Origin: an uncultured Oscillospiraceae bacterium
GTDB lineage: Bacteria; Bacillota; Clostridia; Oscillospirales; Acutalibacteraceae
Reading direction: 5' to 3'
Assembly: GCA_902478605.1 (NCBI GenBank)
Contig: CABSLQ010000019.1
Location: forward strand, 1 to 47,268
Length of the DNA stretch: 47,268 bases
Program-made: the position numbers and the translations under genes
In this document: in pieces, positions 24,125 to 31,981 of the stretch
Position numbering within the stretch: the stretch's first letter is position 1
Layout of the letters: each line of letters starts with the position of its first letter
The notes under the pieces: model-generated
What the model was told of the DNA's origin: nothing
The model's database searches: none
What the model saw: the letters and a program-made list of their open reading frames with translations, nothing else

Positions 24125-25132
24125 ATGAAGACATACGGTGTTGTATTGATTGGCTGCGGGCATATCGGAGAAAGCCATCTGCAGGATATCTATTTTCGCG
24201 ATAACGTTCGCGTAATCGGCGTGGTGGATCAGGACCTGGAACGGGCCAAGCGGTTTGCACGGCGTTTCGGAGCGGAGAGCTATAGCGGCGTGTACGAGCA
24301 GTATTTGACGGATGAGCGGGTGGATATCGTAATCGTCGCCACGTATACGGCCAGTCATCTGGACATCATACGCCGCTGCGCCGCACACGGCAAGCATGTG
24401 CTGTGTGAGAAGCCGCTGGTGAAGGACGAAGAGGAGATCCGTGAGGTACGCCGCATTCTGGAAGAAGGGCGTATCCGGGTGCTGCCCGGCCATATTCTGC
24501 GCCACAACGACACCTATTGCCGCGCGGCGGAAATTGTGCAGGCGGGGACGCTTGGCGGCCCGCTCTTCTTCCGGATGGTCCAGAATCATCACGCCAAGGA
24601 TTGGGATCGGTACAAGCAGCTGATGCGCGACGGCTCTCCGGTCTTCGACTGCGGGGTACATTATTATGATGTCATGCAGTGGTTCACGGGAGAGAAGATC
24701 GTCCGCATCGCCGGTATGGGATCGCGGCTGGACGACGATCTGCCGGCGGGTACGCTTAACCACGGCATCGTCACGGTCGAGCTGTCCGGCGGTTCGCATG
24801 GATATTATGAGGCGGGATGGAGCCGGAATCTGTGCTCGGAGAATATCAAAGAGATCGTCGGCCCAAAGGGACATCTGCACATTACGCTGGCCGCCAGCCG
24901 GGGAAATCATATCGAAAACGGCGATCGGATCGAATGGTATGAGCTGGAGAAGGACGAATACCACATCCTCAACGTCAAATGTGAATATAAGCCCATGTAC
25001 AAGCAGTTCTGCACGCTGGTGCACATGATAGAGGATCCGTCCTATCCGGGCAATCCGGCGCCGGAGGAACATCTGTCGGCGCTGGAGGCGGCCTGCAAGG
25101 CGGATCGCGTCATCCGCCAGAGCGTTCTCTGA
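24125..25132 (+). CDS. Gfo/Idh/MocA-family oxidoreductase
   Basis: This 335-residue dehydrogenase has the Rossmann motif GCGHIGESH, the CEKPLV variant of the EKP motif, and a C-terminal domain with FDCGVHYYDVMQWFTGEK, where the conserved histidine and aspartate lie. It is clearly more distant from the 13550/14746 pair than those are from each other. GGGAGG lies ten bases before ATG 24125. It is monocistronic, with the AraC gene following from its own similar promoter. Substrate unknown; a sugar or cyclitol is likely from the family. Confidence 0.9.
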   Translation: MKTYGVVLIGCGHIGESHLQDIYFRDNVRVIGVVDQDLERAKRFARRFGAESYSGVYEQYLTDERVDIVIVATYTASHLDIIRRCAAHGKHVLCEKPLVKDEEEIREVRRILEEGRIRVLPGHILRHNDTYCRAAEIVQAGTLGGPLFFRMVQNHHAKDWDRYKQLMRDGSPVFDCGVHYYDVMQWFTGEKIVRIAGMGSRLDDDLPAGTLNHGIVTVELSGGSHGYYEAGWSRNLCSENIKEIVGPKGHLHITLAASRGNHIENGDRIEWYELEKDEYHILNVKCEYKPMYKQFCTLVHMIEDPSYPGNPAPEEHLSALEAACKADRVIRQSVL

Positions 25133-25174
25133 ACCTGTCAGCAGCATGCGTGCCCCCGGCACGGCGGTTTGACA

Positions 25175-25203
25175 TGGACACTTGACAGAGGGTGCCATAT
25201 ACT
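25175..25203 (+). promoter_or_regulatory. Promoter TGGACA-N17-TATACT of the AraC gene
   Basis: TGGACA (25175-25180) and TATACT (25198-25203) are 17 bases apart, embedded in GACATGGACACTTGACA. Architecture and -35 context match the promoter at 24044-24072. Confidence 0.65.
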
Positions 25204-25281
25204 GCAGACAAAGACGTCTGCCGGTGGGATCGCACATACCGAATATACGGCCGGCGGTTTTGAACGGGACGGTGAAAGCGC

Positions 25282-26076
25282 GTGTTTGAACAGCAGGAAA
25301 TTTTACTGGATAAAAAAGACTATCCTTTAATTTCGCCCGTTTTATTTGGCCGGCACACCTGCGGGCCGGGACATTCCTGCGGCCCGACCACGCGGCAGTA
25401 TTGGCTGCTGCATTATATTGTATCGGGGAAAGGGCATATCTGTGTCGACAATGCCGTATATCCGGTCCGGGATCATCAATGCTTTGTCATCAAGCCGTAT
25501 CAGATGACCTATTATGAAGCGGATGCCGTGGAGCCGTGGAAATATGTCTGGGTTGGCTTTACCAGTGAGATTCCCTTGCCTTCCGCCCTGACAGAGCGCC
25601 CTGTGTTTGAAGCGGAGCATCTGCAGCCGGTATTCCACAGACTGGCACAGGCTGTGGATAACCCCGATAGTCAGGCGGCTTTTGTTTACGGTCAGATTTG
25701 GGAACTGATCGCCCGCAGCCAAACGGGCGCGGAGGCCCCTATGTCAAAGGGAGAAAGCTATGTCATGCGGGCCAAAAGCTATATTGAAGCTTACTATATG
25801 CGTTCGGTGACCGTCCAGGAGATCGCCAGCCATCTGCATCTGGATCGCTCCTATTTCAGCGCGATATTCCGCAAGCATACCGGGTATACGCCGCAGTATT
25901 ACGTATATAAATACCGCATGGAGCAGGCGATGGATTTGCTGGTGAAATACGGATACAGCCCGACGCAGACCGCCATAGCTGTGGGGTATGGCAACGAGGT
26001 GAGCTTTTCTCACATGTTTAAGCAGTATTACGGGCATTCGCCGAAATATTACGCGGCAGGGGAAACGAAGAAGTAA
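25282..26076 (+). CDS. AraC-family transcriptional regulator
   Basis: The 264-residue protein has an N-terminal cupin sensing domain (about 20-110; LHYIVSGKGHICVDNAVYPV, then VIKPYQMTYYEAD). The C-terminal AraC DNA-binding domain (about 165-262) contains VTVQEIASHLHLDRSYFSAIFRKHTGYTPQYY and YSPTQTAIAVGYGNEVSFSHMFKQYYGHSPKYY. The start codon is GTG with GGTGA upstream; no better ATG is available near the domain boundary. Being next to the dehydrogenase gene with a matching promoter, it likely controls that gene and perhaps the GH4 gene downstream. Confidence 0.9.
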   Translation: MFEQQEILLDKKDYPLISPVLFGRHTCGPGHSCGPTTRQYWLLHYIVSGKGHICVDNAVYPVRDHQCFVIKPYQMTYYEADAVEPWKYVWVGFTSEIPLPSALTERPVFEAEHLQPVFHRLAQAVDNPDSQAAFVYGQIWELIARSQTGAEAPMSKGESYVMRAKSYIEAYYMRSVTVQEIASHLHLDRSYFSAIFRKHTGYTPQYYVYKYRMEQAMDLLVKYGYSPTQTAIAVGYGNEVSFSHMFKQYYGHSPKYYAAGETKK

Positions 26077-26090
26077 GACAGGATGATGTA

Positions 26091-26123
26091 ACGGCAGACA
26101 CGCCACGTGTCTGCCGTTTTTAT
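26091..26123 (+). terminator. Terminator after the AraC gene
   Basis: ACGGCAGACACG, loop CCA, CGTGTCTGCCGT, then TTTTATTT. Confidence 0.92.
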
Positions 26124-26292
26124 TTGCGTCGGCATGCGGAAAAACCGAACAGATGGTGCCTGCCGCCTAATATCATCAGCAAACCATCCGGTCGGCCGGG
26201 TCATCCTTGTGGATGAGGCGGTTCTGGGGCAAAATATAAAACCTCGCATTAAAGCAAATAAATACAAGCATTACGTATAGTGGAGGCACAAC

Positions 26293-26313
26293 ACCCGGGG
26301 GGCCGCCCCCCGT
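26293..26313. repeat. G6/C6 hairpin
   Basis: CGGGGGG, loop CCG, CCCCCCG followed by TTTG. It stands alone in an otherwise AT-rich stretch (26124-26290) where I see no gene, and just before the glycosidase remnant. Confidence 0.5.
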
Positions 26314-26325
26314 TTGAGCGATGGG

Positions 26326-26528
26326 GGCCGCCGGTCCTACTATACCGTATTCGAACACCGGGATGGGAAGGGCAAAGCGGTGGTGATTGTCAACGACAGC
26401 ACCGACGGCGACTTGCAGGTGACGATGGAGCAGGCCGGTACGGTTTACACACCGGAAGCCGCTTCCCCGCCGCATTCCGGGGCAAATGGACAGTTCCGCC
26501 GCGTTCGGCAGCCGTGATCGTGCTGTAG
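26326..26528 (+). pseudogene. C-terminal remnant of a glycoside hydrolase-like gene with a frameshift
   Basis: About 66 residues are left. RRSYYTVFEHRDGKGKAVV and IVNDSTDGDLQVTMEQAG read as a C-terminal beta-sandwich of a large glycosidase. In the same frame the sequence then turns into FRRVRQP and stops, while the +1 frame from about 26490 gives TVPPRSAAVIVL and a stop, the typical ending of such proteins. So there is one frameshift near 26490 and the N-terminal bulk of the gene is gone. No start codon with a ribosome site serves it. The family assignment is by pattern only. Confidence 0.55.
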
Positions 26529-26563
26529 ATGGAAGATTCTAGATTAACAGGAGATAGATGGAT

Positions 26564-27871
26564 ATGAAAATTACATTTATTGGCGCGGGCAGCACGGTTT
26601 TTGCCCGCAATGTCATCGGCGACTGTATCCTCACCCCCGAGCTGGGCGATTTTGACGTGTGTCTGTTTGATATCGATCCCAAGCGGCTCAACGAGTCGTA
26701 TGAGATCCTGTGCAACATCAACCGCACCGCACAGGGCAAGGCCCGGATTACGCAGACGCTGGATCGCACGGAGGCGTTCACCGGGGCCGATTTTATTGTC
26801 AACGCCATCCAGGTGGGCTTTTATGAGCCCTGCACGGTGACGGATTTCGAGGTGCCCAAAAAATACGGGCTGCGCCAGACCATTGCGGACACCCTGGGTA
26901 TCGGCGGCATCTTCCGCGCGCTGCGCACCATCCCGGTGCTCCAGGACTATGCCAACGATATTGAGCGCCTGTGCCCGCGGGCCATTTTCCTGAATTATAC
27001 CAATCCCATGGCCATGCTGTCCGGCTATATGCAGCGGTATACCGGCGTGCGTACGGTGGGGCTGTGCCATTCGGTGCAGGGCTGCGCCTCCTGGCTGCTG
27101 GAGCTGTTGGGCATGACGGAGTACGTGAACAACTGCCGCTGGGAAATCGCGGGCATCAACCACCAGGCCTGGCTGCTGAAGATCGAGGATATGGACGGCC
27201 GGGATCTGTACCCGGAGATCAAGCGCCGCGCTTCCTCGCCGGCCTACAATCCCGAGGGGAAGGATCTGGTGCGTCTGGAGATAATGAAGCGGTTCGGCTA
27301 TTATGTCACCGAGTCCAGCGAGCACACGTCGGAGTACACCCCGTATTTCATCAAAGACAAGTATCCGGATCTGATCGAACGCTTTAAAATTCCGCTGGAT
27401 GAGTATCCCCGCCGTTGCGTCGAGCAGATCGAGAGCTGGAACAACATGCGGGATTCGCTGCTGGCCAACAGCCGCATCGAACATACCAAGACCCATGAGT
27501 TTGCTTCCTATATTATCCGCGCGGTGCTCACCGACACGCCTTATCGGATTCACGGCAACGTGTTGAACACCGGCCTCATCACCAATCTGCCGCGCAACGC
27601 CTGCGTGGAGGTGCCCTGTCTGGTGGATCGCAACGGGATCAATCCCTGTTATGTAGGGGACCTTCCCGAGCAGTGCGCCGCCATCAACCGCACCAACATC
27701 AACGTCCAGCTGATGACCATCCAGGCGGCCCAAACGCGGAAGAAAGAGGATATCTATATGGCGGCCCTGCTGGATCCGCACACGTCGTCCGAGCTGTCCA
27801 TCGACGATATTGTGGCCCTGTGCGACGATTTGATCGAGGCCCATAAGGGCTGGCTGCCCGACTATACATAA
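26564..27871 (+). CDS. Glycoside hydrolase family 4, alpha-galactosidase (MelA)-like
   Basis: GH4 enzymes cleave glycosides by an NAD+- and Mn2+-dependent redox mechanism in the cytoplasm. The 435-residue protein has the N-terminal NAD motif FIGAGSTVF, the metal and catalytic region NYTNPMAM, the class motif GLCHSVQ with C168 and H169, and H201 in INHQAW. CHS-type motifs are associated with alpha-galactosidases, but alpha-glucosidase or alpha-glucuronidase activity cannot be excluded. ATG 26564 is preferred because AGGAG lies ten bases upstream; ATG 26558 is too close. It is followed by a strong terminator. Confidence 0.9.
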   Translation: MKITFIGAGSTVFARNVIGDCILTPELGDFDVCLFDIDPKRLNESYEILCNINRTAQGKARITQTLDRTEAFTGADFIVNAIQVGFYEPCTVTDFEVPKKYGLRQTIADTLGIGGIFRALRTIPVLQDYANDIERLCPRAIFLNYTNPMAMLSGYMQRYTGVRTVGLCHSVQGCASWLLELLGMTEYVNNCRWEIAGINHQAWLLKIEDMDGRDLYPEIKRRASSPAYNPEGKDLVRLEIMKRFGYYVTESSEHTSEYTPYFIKDKYPDLIERFKIPLDEYPRRCVEQIESWNNMRDSLLANSRIEHTKTHEFASYIIRAVLTDTPYRIHGNVLNTGLITNLPRNACVEVPCLVDRNGINPCYVGDLPEQCAAINRTNINVQLMTIQAAQTRKKEDIYMAALLDPHTSSELSIDDIVALCDDLIEAHKGWLPDYT

Positions 27872-27917
27872 AAGACGGGAGAGGCGGCGTCATGCTGCAG
27901 CGACGCCTGAAAAAGAA

Positions 27918-27960
27918 CGGTACGGCTGCGTTCCAAAAGAACGCGGCCGTACCGCTTTTT
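27918..27960 (+). terminator. Terminator after the GH4 gene
   Basis: CGGTACGGCTGCGTTC, loop CAAAA, GAACGCGGCCGTACCG (one mismatch) followed by CTTTTT. Confidence 0.92.
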
Positions 27961-27987
27961 CGGATATCCCGGCGGCAGCCGGTATGC

Positions 27988-28362
27988 TCATTCCTGCCGC
28001 ACCAGAAACGGATGGCCTTCCGGGTCGCGGAAGGTGAACATGGTGCCGTAGGGAAGCTGCTGCAGATTGCCCACTTCCACATCATCCGCCTTCATCTGCT
28101 CGTAGGTGCGTGCGGCGATGTCGGTGCTGAGAATCACAGAGGGGTGGCCGGTGCATATCCCATCGTCCTGCTGTTCCATAAGGGCTTTGTCGTACAGCAC
28201 AAAGCTGGTCAGCGCCGTTTCGGATGGGGCCACCTCCAGCCAGCGGACAGGTCCCATCCGTTCGTCGGCGACCACAACAAAATGGCATTGCTCCACCCAA
28301 AAGGATTTGGCCCGTTCGGGGTCGTGCACATACAAGGTGATTTTACGAATGGCATCCACCAT
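27988..28362 (-). CDS. VOC-family (glyoxalase/bleomycin-resistance fold) protein
   Basis: The 124-residue protein shows the vicinal oxygen chelate pattern: IRKITLYVHDPERAKSFWVEQCHF at the start and TMFTFRDPEGHPFLV at the end, with the acidic ligand in the last strand region. Substrate is unknown; members range from dioxygenases to resistance proteins. GGGGAGAAAA precedes the ATG. It lies 48 bases after the DUF1836 gene in the same direction and probably shares its promoter. Confidence 0.88.
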   Translation of the reverse strand: MVDAIRKITLYVHDPERAKSFWVEQCHFVVVADERMGPVRWLEVAPSETALTSFVLYDKALMEQQDDGICTGHPSVILSTDIAARTYEQMKADDVEVGNLQQLPYGTMFTFRDPEGHPFLVRQE

Positions 28363-28410
28363 CGGTTTTTCTCCCCTTTCCGGGAATCAGTATACCCGGA
28401 AAAGGCCGCA

Positions 28411-29016
28411 CTATCCGGCGGAGGGAGGCGTTTCCTCCTCCGTATCTTTGACGGGCTCCTTTTTGGATTTTTCCTTTTTCACCTCGCGCGGTTCCTGCGG
28501 CTTCAGACTGTCGAGAATACGCGCGGCCGCCGTGCGGCGTGCGTTCGCTTCAAGCGCCAGCTCCATGGCCATGCGATAGCGGCCCGTTTCATCCTGGGCC
28601 GTGATGGTCTGCATGCGCTGCGCAACCTCCTGCAGCGCCTTTTCCTGCATGGCACAGAAGTCCGGATACACGGTTTCCACCTGTTCTTCTACTCCCAGCC
28701 CATGCATAGTCTGCTGAATTTCCGGCAAAGATAAAACCGATTTGAGCATACAGATCATGGTCAGCATCGCCAGGTGATCCCGCCCGTATTTTTTTTGGAT
28801 CGGCCGCGGCAGGACGCCGCCCTTGACGTAATTGTTGATCATGCTCGACGTCAGCAGCCGTTCCTCCTCCCGCTGAAAGGGGACAAGCTGTTTTCCCATC
28901 AGCGTGATGACCTGATCCATATACAATTCCAGCTCCGGCAGCCGCTCCCAGGGCGTCGATTCAAAGGCCTCCACGGCCGCGACCCATTCCTCCAGCTTTT
29001 TTGTGGACTCGTCCAT
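28411..29016 (-). CDS. DUF1836 domain protein
   Basis: This 201-residue protein matches the DUF1836 pattern: LTSSMINNYVKGGVLPRPIQKKYGRDHLAMLTMICMLKSVLS, given here as the span of about 55-100. That region reads as a MerR-like winged helix (MINNYVKGGVLP) followed by a helical part. The tail is lysine/glutamate-rich (REVKKEKSKKEPVKDTEEE) and probably disordered. The family is common in Bacillota and probably regulatory, but its function is not established. GGGAGAG lies before the ATG. It is read from the promoter at 29078-29106. Confidence 0.85.
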   Translation of the reverse strand: MDESTKKLEEWVAAVEAFESTPWERLPELELYMDQVITLMGKQLVPFQREEERLLTSSMINNYVKGGVLPRPIQKKYGRDHLAMLTMICMLKSVLSLPEIQQTMHGLGVEEQVETVYPDFCAMQEKALQEVAQRMQTITAQDETGRYRMAMELALEANARRTAAARILDSLKPQEPREVKKEKSKKEPVKDTEEETPPSAG

Positions 29017-29077
29017 ATCGCCGCTCTCCCTTTTCCTTCCGCTTCACGGATATGTTTCCCAAGGAATAGTATAGTAC

Positions 29078-29106
29078 AGTATAGCAGATTTAAGAAATGG
29101 TTTCAA
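29078..29106 (-). promoter_or_regulatory. Promoter of the DUF1836-VOC pair, TTGAAA-N17-TATACT
   Basis: Read on the minus strand, TTGAAA (29106-29101) and TATACT (29083-29078) are 17 bases apart. Confidence 0.7.
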
Positions 29107-29121
29107 GAACACAAACAGCTC

Positions 29122-29150
29122 TTGACAAATTTATAAAAATGAATTAAACT
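29122..29150 (+). promoter_or_regulatory. Promoter of the SGNH hydrolase gene, TTGACA-N17-TAAACT
   Basis: TTGACA (29122-29127) and TAAACT (29145-29150) are 17 bases apart. Downstream, GTTAAC occurs twice about 15 bases apart (29175-29193), a possible regulator site in the leader. Confidence 0.7.
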
Positions 29151-29224
29151 AGTTTTGCAAACCAGATGTTCTAATGTTAACGATTTGTTAACGTAATTTT
29201 AAATTGCGAAAGGAGCGCGGCGGT

Positions 29225-29941
29225 ATGAAACAGGTGCAGTCCATCGGCGTATGGGGCGATAGTGTGATGAAGGGTGTCATTTATGATGAGGAGAAGGCGC
29301 GGTATACGCTTTTATCGGAGAGCGGGGCGGATAAGGCGTCACGCAAGCTGGGGCTGCGGCTGTTCAACCGGTCGCGCATGGGCTGCACCGTGACCAAGGG
29401 CTTGTCGCTGCTGAAAAAGGATCTGCAGAAAGCGGAGAAGCCCTGTGACGCCGCGCTTATTGAGTTTGGCGGAAACGACTGCGATTATGCCTGGGAAGAG
29501 GTGGCCGCCCATCCCGAAGCGGAACATCAGCCGAAGACCCCCCTGCCGTTATTTGTTTCCCAGTTGCGGGATATGATCGCCCTGGTGAGGCAAAAGGGAA
29601 TGGAGCCGGTGATGATGACGCTGCCCCCCATTCATGCGCAGCGGTATTTTGATTTCTTTACGCGCGGCGGACTGTCCAAGGATAACGTGCTCGCCTGGCT
29701 CGGGGATGTACAGCATATTTACCGCTGGCATGAGCGGTACAATGCAGCGGTGGTGCGCGTGGCACAGGCGTGCGGCTGCCCGCTTGCAGACGTGCGGGAC
29801 GCGTTCTTGGCCGAGCGGGATTACGGCGATCTGCTCTGCGCCGACGGCATTCACCCCAATGAAAAGGGGCATCTGCTAATGGAAAACGTGCTGGAAGGAT
29901 TCGGCTTCCACTATCGGCGGGAGGGTATCCTGGCCGTTTGA
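29225..29941 (+). CDS. SGNH/GDSL-family hydrolase
   Basis: The 238-residue protein has the SGNH blocks: VWGDSVMKG with the nucleophile S13, an oxyanion GGND block (EFGGNDCDYAW), and the catalytic DGIHPNEKGH near the C-terminus. No signal peptide is seen, so it is probably a cytoplasmic esterase, perhaps removing acetyl or other acyl groups from sugars. AAAGGAG lies nine bases before ATG 29225. The gene stands alone with its own promoter and terminator. Confidence 0.9.
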   Translation: MKQVQSIGVWGDSVMKGVIYDEEKARYTLLSESGADKASRKLGLRLFNRSRMGCTVTKGLSLLKKDLQKAEKPCDAALIEFGGNDCDYAWEEVAAHPEAEHQPKTPLPLFVSQLRDMIALVRQKGMEPVMMTLPPIHAQRYFDFFTRGGLSKDNVLAWLGDVQHIYRWHERYNAAVVRVAQACGCPLADVRDAFLAERDYGDLLCADGIHPNEKGHLLMENVLEGFGFHYRREGILAV

Positions 29942-29948
29942 GATGTAC

Positions 29949-29989
29949 AACCCGCCGCGGTGATTTTCGCCGCGGCGGGTTTTGTTTTT
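29949..29989 (+). terminator. Terminator after the SGNH hydrolase gene
   Basis: AACCCGCCGCGG, loop of nine bases, CCGCGGCGGGTT, then TTGTTTTT. Confidence 0.9.
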
Positions 29990-30037
29990 GCGAAAGGTAT
30001 GGTATACTGTATGCAAATACAGGGAGGAGGATGGTTA

Positions 30038-30901
30038 ATGAAAATCTGTACGACGCTGGAGGCTTGGATGCTGCATTATTCTATGGAGGAATCCTTGCGT
30101 TTGATTGCGGACGCCGGCTTTGATGCGGCCGATCTCTCCATGTTTTCTGCAAGGGCATGGGAGCTGCTTGTGGATCGGCCCGATTATCTTGAGAAAGCCG
30201 AACAGATACGTATAGCAGCGGAAAAAAACGGGCTGTTGCTATTGCAGGCGCATGCACCCTTTGGACACCAGCCGGAGGATGAGGCGGCCGTGGCGCGTGT
30301 GATCCGTTCGATCGAGGTGTGCGGCGTCATGGGCGTTCCGCGGCTGGTTATCCACCCCTGCTTTGGAAACGATCGCCGGTATGATCAGAAACAAGAAGAA
30401 TACTTCACCTACAACGTTGCCTATTATAATCACCTGCGCCCCTACGCAGAAAAGGCTGGGGTGACCATCGCGATCGAAAACATGTTTGTTTGGGACGAGC
30501 AAAAGCAGGCGATCGCCCCGTCTATTTTTTCCACAGCGGAAGAAATGCTGGATATGCTGCGGGTGTTGGACGGGCCATTCACCGTCTGTCTCGATATCGG
30601 CCACACAAATTTAAATGCACCGCAGACGGCCGCCGAGATGATCCGCCGCCTGGGGCCCGACAATCTGGGTTGTCTGCATATACACGATAATGATGGGATA
30701 TCCGATCTGCATACCCTTCCCATGACGCAAAAAATAGACTTCGCGCCCATTTTTACTGCCCTGCACGATATTGGTTACCGGGGCTGCTTTACATATGAGG
30801 CGGACAGCTTTTTAAGCCGGTTTCCGTTGCCGGCTTATCCGGCTGCGGCCCGCCTGATGGCGGTACTGGCCAAAGAATGGATCCGGCAGTACGATCTGTA
30901 A
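30038..30901 (+). CDS. Sugar phosphate isomerase/epimerase family protein (C)
   Basis: A 287-residue TIM-barrel protein of the xylose isomerase-like superfamily. Candidate metal ligands lie in VTIAIENMF, VCLDIGHTNLN, LGCLHIHDND and CFTYEADSF. It starts MKICTTLEAWMLHYSMEESLRLIADAGFDAADLSMF in full, shown here only by its first and last parts as MKICTTLEAW and AADLSMF. GGGAGGAGG precedes ATG 30038. It is a third family member in the window, not closely similar to those at 11931 and 12777. Substrate unknown. Codon use is somewhat less GC-biased than in the hexuronate operon. Confidence 0.87.
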   Translation: MKICTTLEAWMLHYSMEESLRLIADAGFDAADLSMFSARAWELLVDRPDYLEKAEQIRIAAEKNGLLLLQAHAPFGHQPEDEAAVARVIRSIEVCGVMGVPRLVIHPCFGNDRRYDQKQEEYFTYNVAYYNHLRPYAEKAGVTIAIENMFVWDEQKQAIAPSIFSTAEEMLDMLRVLDGPFTVCLDIGHTNLNAPQTAAEMIRRLGPDNLGCLHIHDNDGISDLHTLPMTQKIDFAPIFTALHDIGYRGCFTYEADSFLSRFPLPAYPAAARLMAVLAKEWIRQYDL

Positions 30902-30913
30902 TGTCGCCTTAAC

Positions 30914-30949
30914 AAAAAGCACGCAGAAATGCGTGCTTTTTGTTTTTTT
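30914..30949 (+). terminator. Terminator after epimerase C
   Basis: AAAAAGCACGCA, loop GAAA, TGCGTGCTTTTT followed by GTTTTTTT. Confidence 0.92.
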
Positions 30950-30969
30950 AAGGCAAGTGTAATGTGAAG

Positions 30970-31001
30970 TTAACATTCCCCTAACAATAGGACAGTAGGA
31001 T
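30970..31001 (+). promoter_or_regulatory. Putative Pho box and promoter of the pst operon
   Basis: TTAACA (30970-30975) and CTAACA (30981-30986), separated by five bases, match the hexamer repeats bound by PhoP in Gram-positive bacteria. TAGGAT at 30996-31001 may be the -10, with no consensus -35, as expected for an activator-dependent promoter. Confidence 0.6.
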
Positions 31002-31050
31002 ATGCTCGTACCAAGAAGAGAAAGACCAAAAACAAAAGGAGAGATTCTTC

Positions 31051-31914
31051 ATGAAAAAAGTAGGCAGCGCGATTGCGGCGGTTGCGATGATGGCCACACT
31101 GCTGGCCGGCTGCAACAGCGAGGTCGGCGGCACGAGCACACCTTCCACCGGTTCCTCGGGCGAAGAAACGTTAAAGGGGACGCTGGTCTTCTCGGGTTCC
31201 ACCTCGATGACCGATGTGTGCACCGCCCTGAGCGAAGCGTTTAAAAACCAGTACCCCGATGTGACCGTTACGCTTAACGGCGGCGGTTCGGGCGCGGCGA
31301 TTCCCGCCCTGGAGGACGGCTCGGCCCAGATTGGCAACCTGTCCCGTGCGGTGAAGGAAGAAGAAAACCCCGACGGCAAATACGAAGCGATTACCATCGC
31401 CCTCGACGGTATCGCCGTGGTTGTCAACAAGGATAATCCGGTAACCGATCTGACCCTCGAGCAGTTCGCGCAGATTTTCAAAAAGGAAGTCACCAACTGG
31501 AAAGAGTTCGGCGGCGCCGATGCGACCATCAGCGTTATCGGCCGTGAGGAAGGCTCGGGTACCCGTGACGGCTTTGAGGATATTGTGGATGTCGGCGACG
31601 AATGCCAGTACGATGTCCAGCTGAACTCCACCGGCGCGGTTGTTTCCAGAATTATGTCTGACCCGAATGCTATCGGCTATGTTTCCTACTCCGCTGTGAA
31701 CGACGACATCAAGGCCCTCAAGGTCGGCGGTGTGGAAATCAGCGACGAGAATATCGAGAATAAGACCTATCAGCTGCAGCGCCCCTTCGTGCACGCCTAC
31801 CTGAAGGGCACGGATAACGAACTGGTACAGGCGTATCTCGAGTTCCTGCAGACGGACGAAGCGCAGAATATCTTCAAAGAGGATAAGCTGATTCCGCAGG
31901 AGTTCTGGAAGTAA
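31051..31914 (+). CDS. pstS: Phosphate ABC transporter substrate-binding lipoprotein
   Basis: PstS binds phosphate outside the membrane and passes it to PstCA. The 287-residue precursor has a lipoprotein signal peptide with lipobox LLAGC near residue 21. Phosphate-binding segments are VFSGSTSMTDV, NGGGSGAAIPALEDGSAQIGNLSR, IGREEGSGTRDGFE and IGYVSYSAVND. AAAGGAGAG precedes the ATG. It opens the operon behind a putative Pho box and is separated from pstC by a strong hairpin. Confidence 0.96.
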   Translation: MKKVGSAIAAVAMMATLLAGCNSEVGGTSTPSTGSSGEETLKGTLVFSGSTSMTDVCTALSEAFKNQYPDVTVTLNGGGSGAAIPALEDGSAQIGNLSRAVKEEENPDGKYEAITIALDGIAVVVNKDNPVTDLTLEQFAQIFKKEVTNWKEFGGADATISVIGREEGSGTRDGFEDIVDVGDECQYDVQLNSTGAVVSRIMSDPNAIGYVSYSAVNDDIKALKVGGVEISDENIENKTYQLQRPFVHAYLKGTDNELVQAYLEFLQTDEAQNIFKEDKLIPQEFWK

Positions 31915-31923
31915 TGCAGAGAA

Positions 31924-31954
31924 ACCCGCGGCGGACGCCCCGTCCGCCGCGGGT
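31924..31954 (+). promoter_or_regulatory. Stem-loop between pstS and pstC, probable transcript stabiliser
   Basis: ACCCGCGGCGGACG, loop CCC, CGTCCGCCGCGGGT is a perfect 14-base stem with no T run after it. Hairpins like this commonly protect the first-gene message and allow partial readthrough, which would raise PstS over the membrane parts. Confidence 0.75.
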
Positions 31955-31981
31955 CGATGCATCCGGAAAGGTAGGAGTAGA

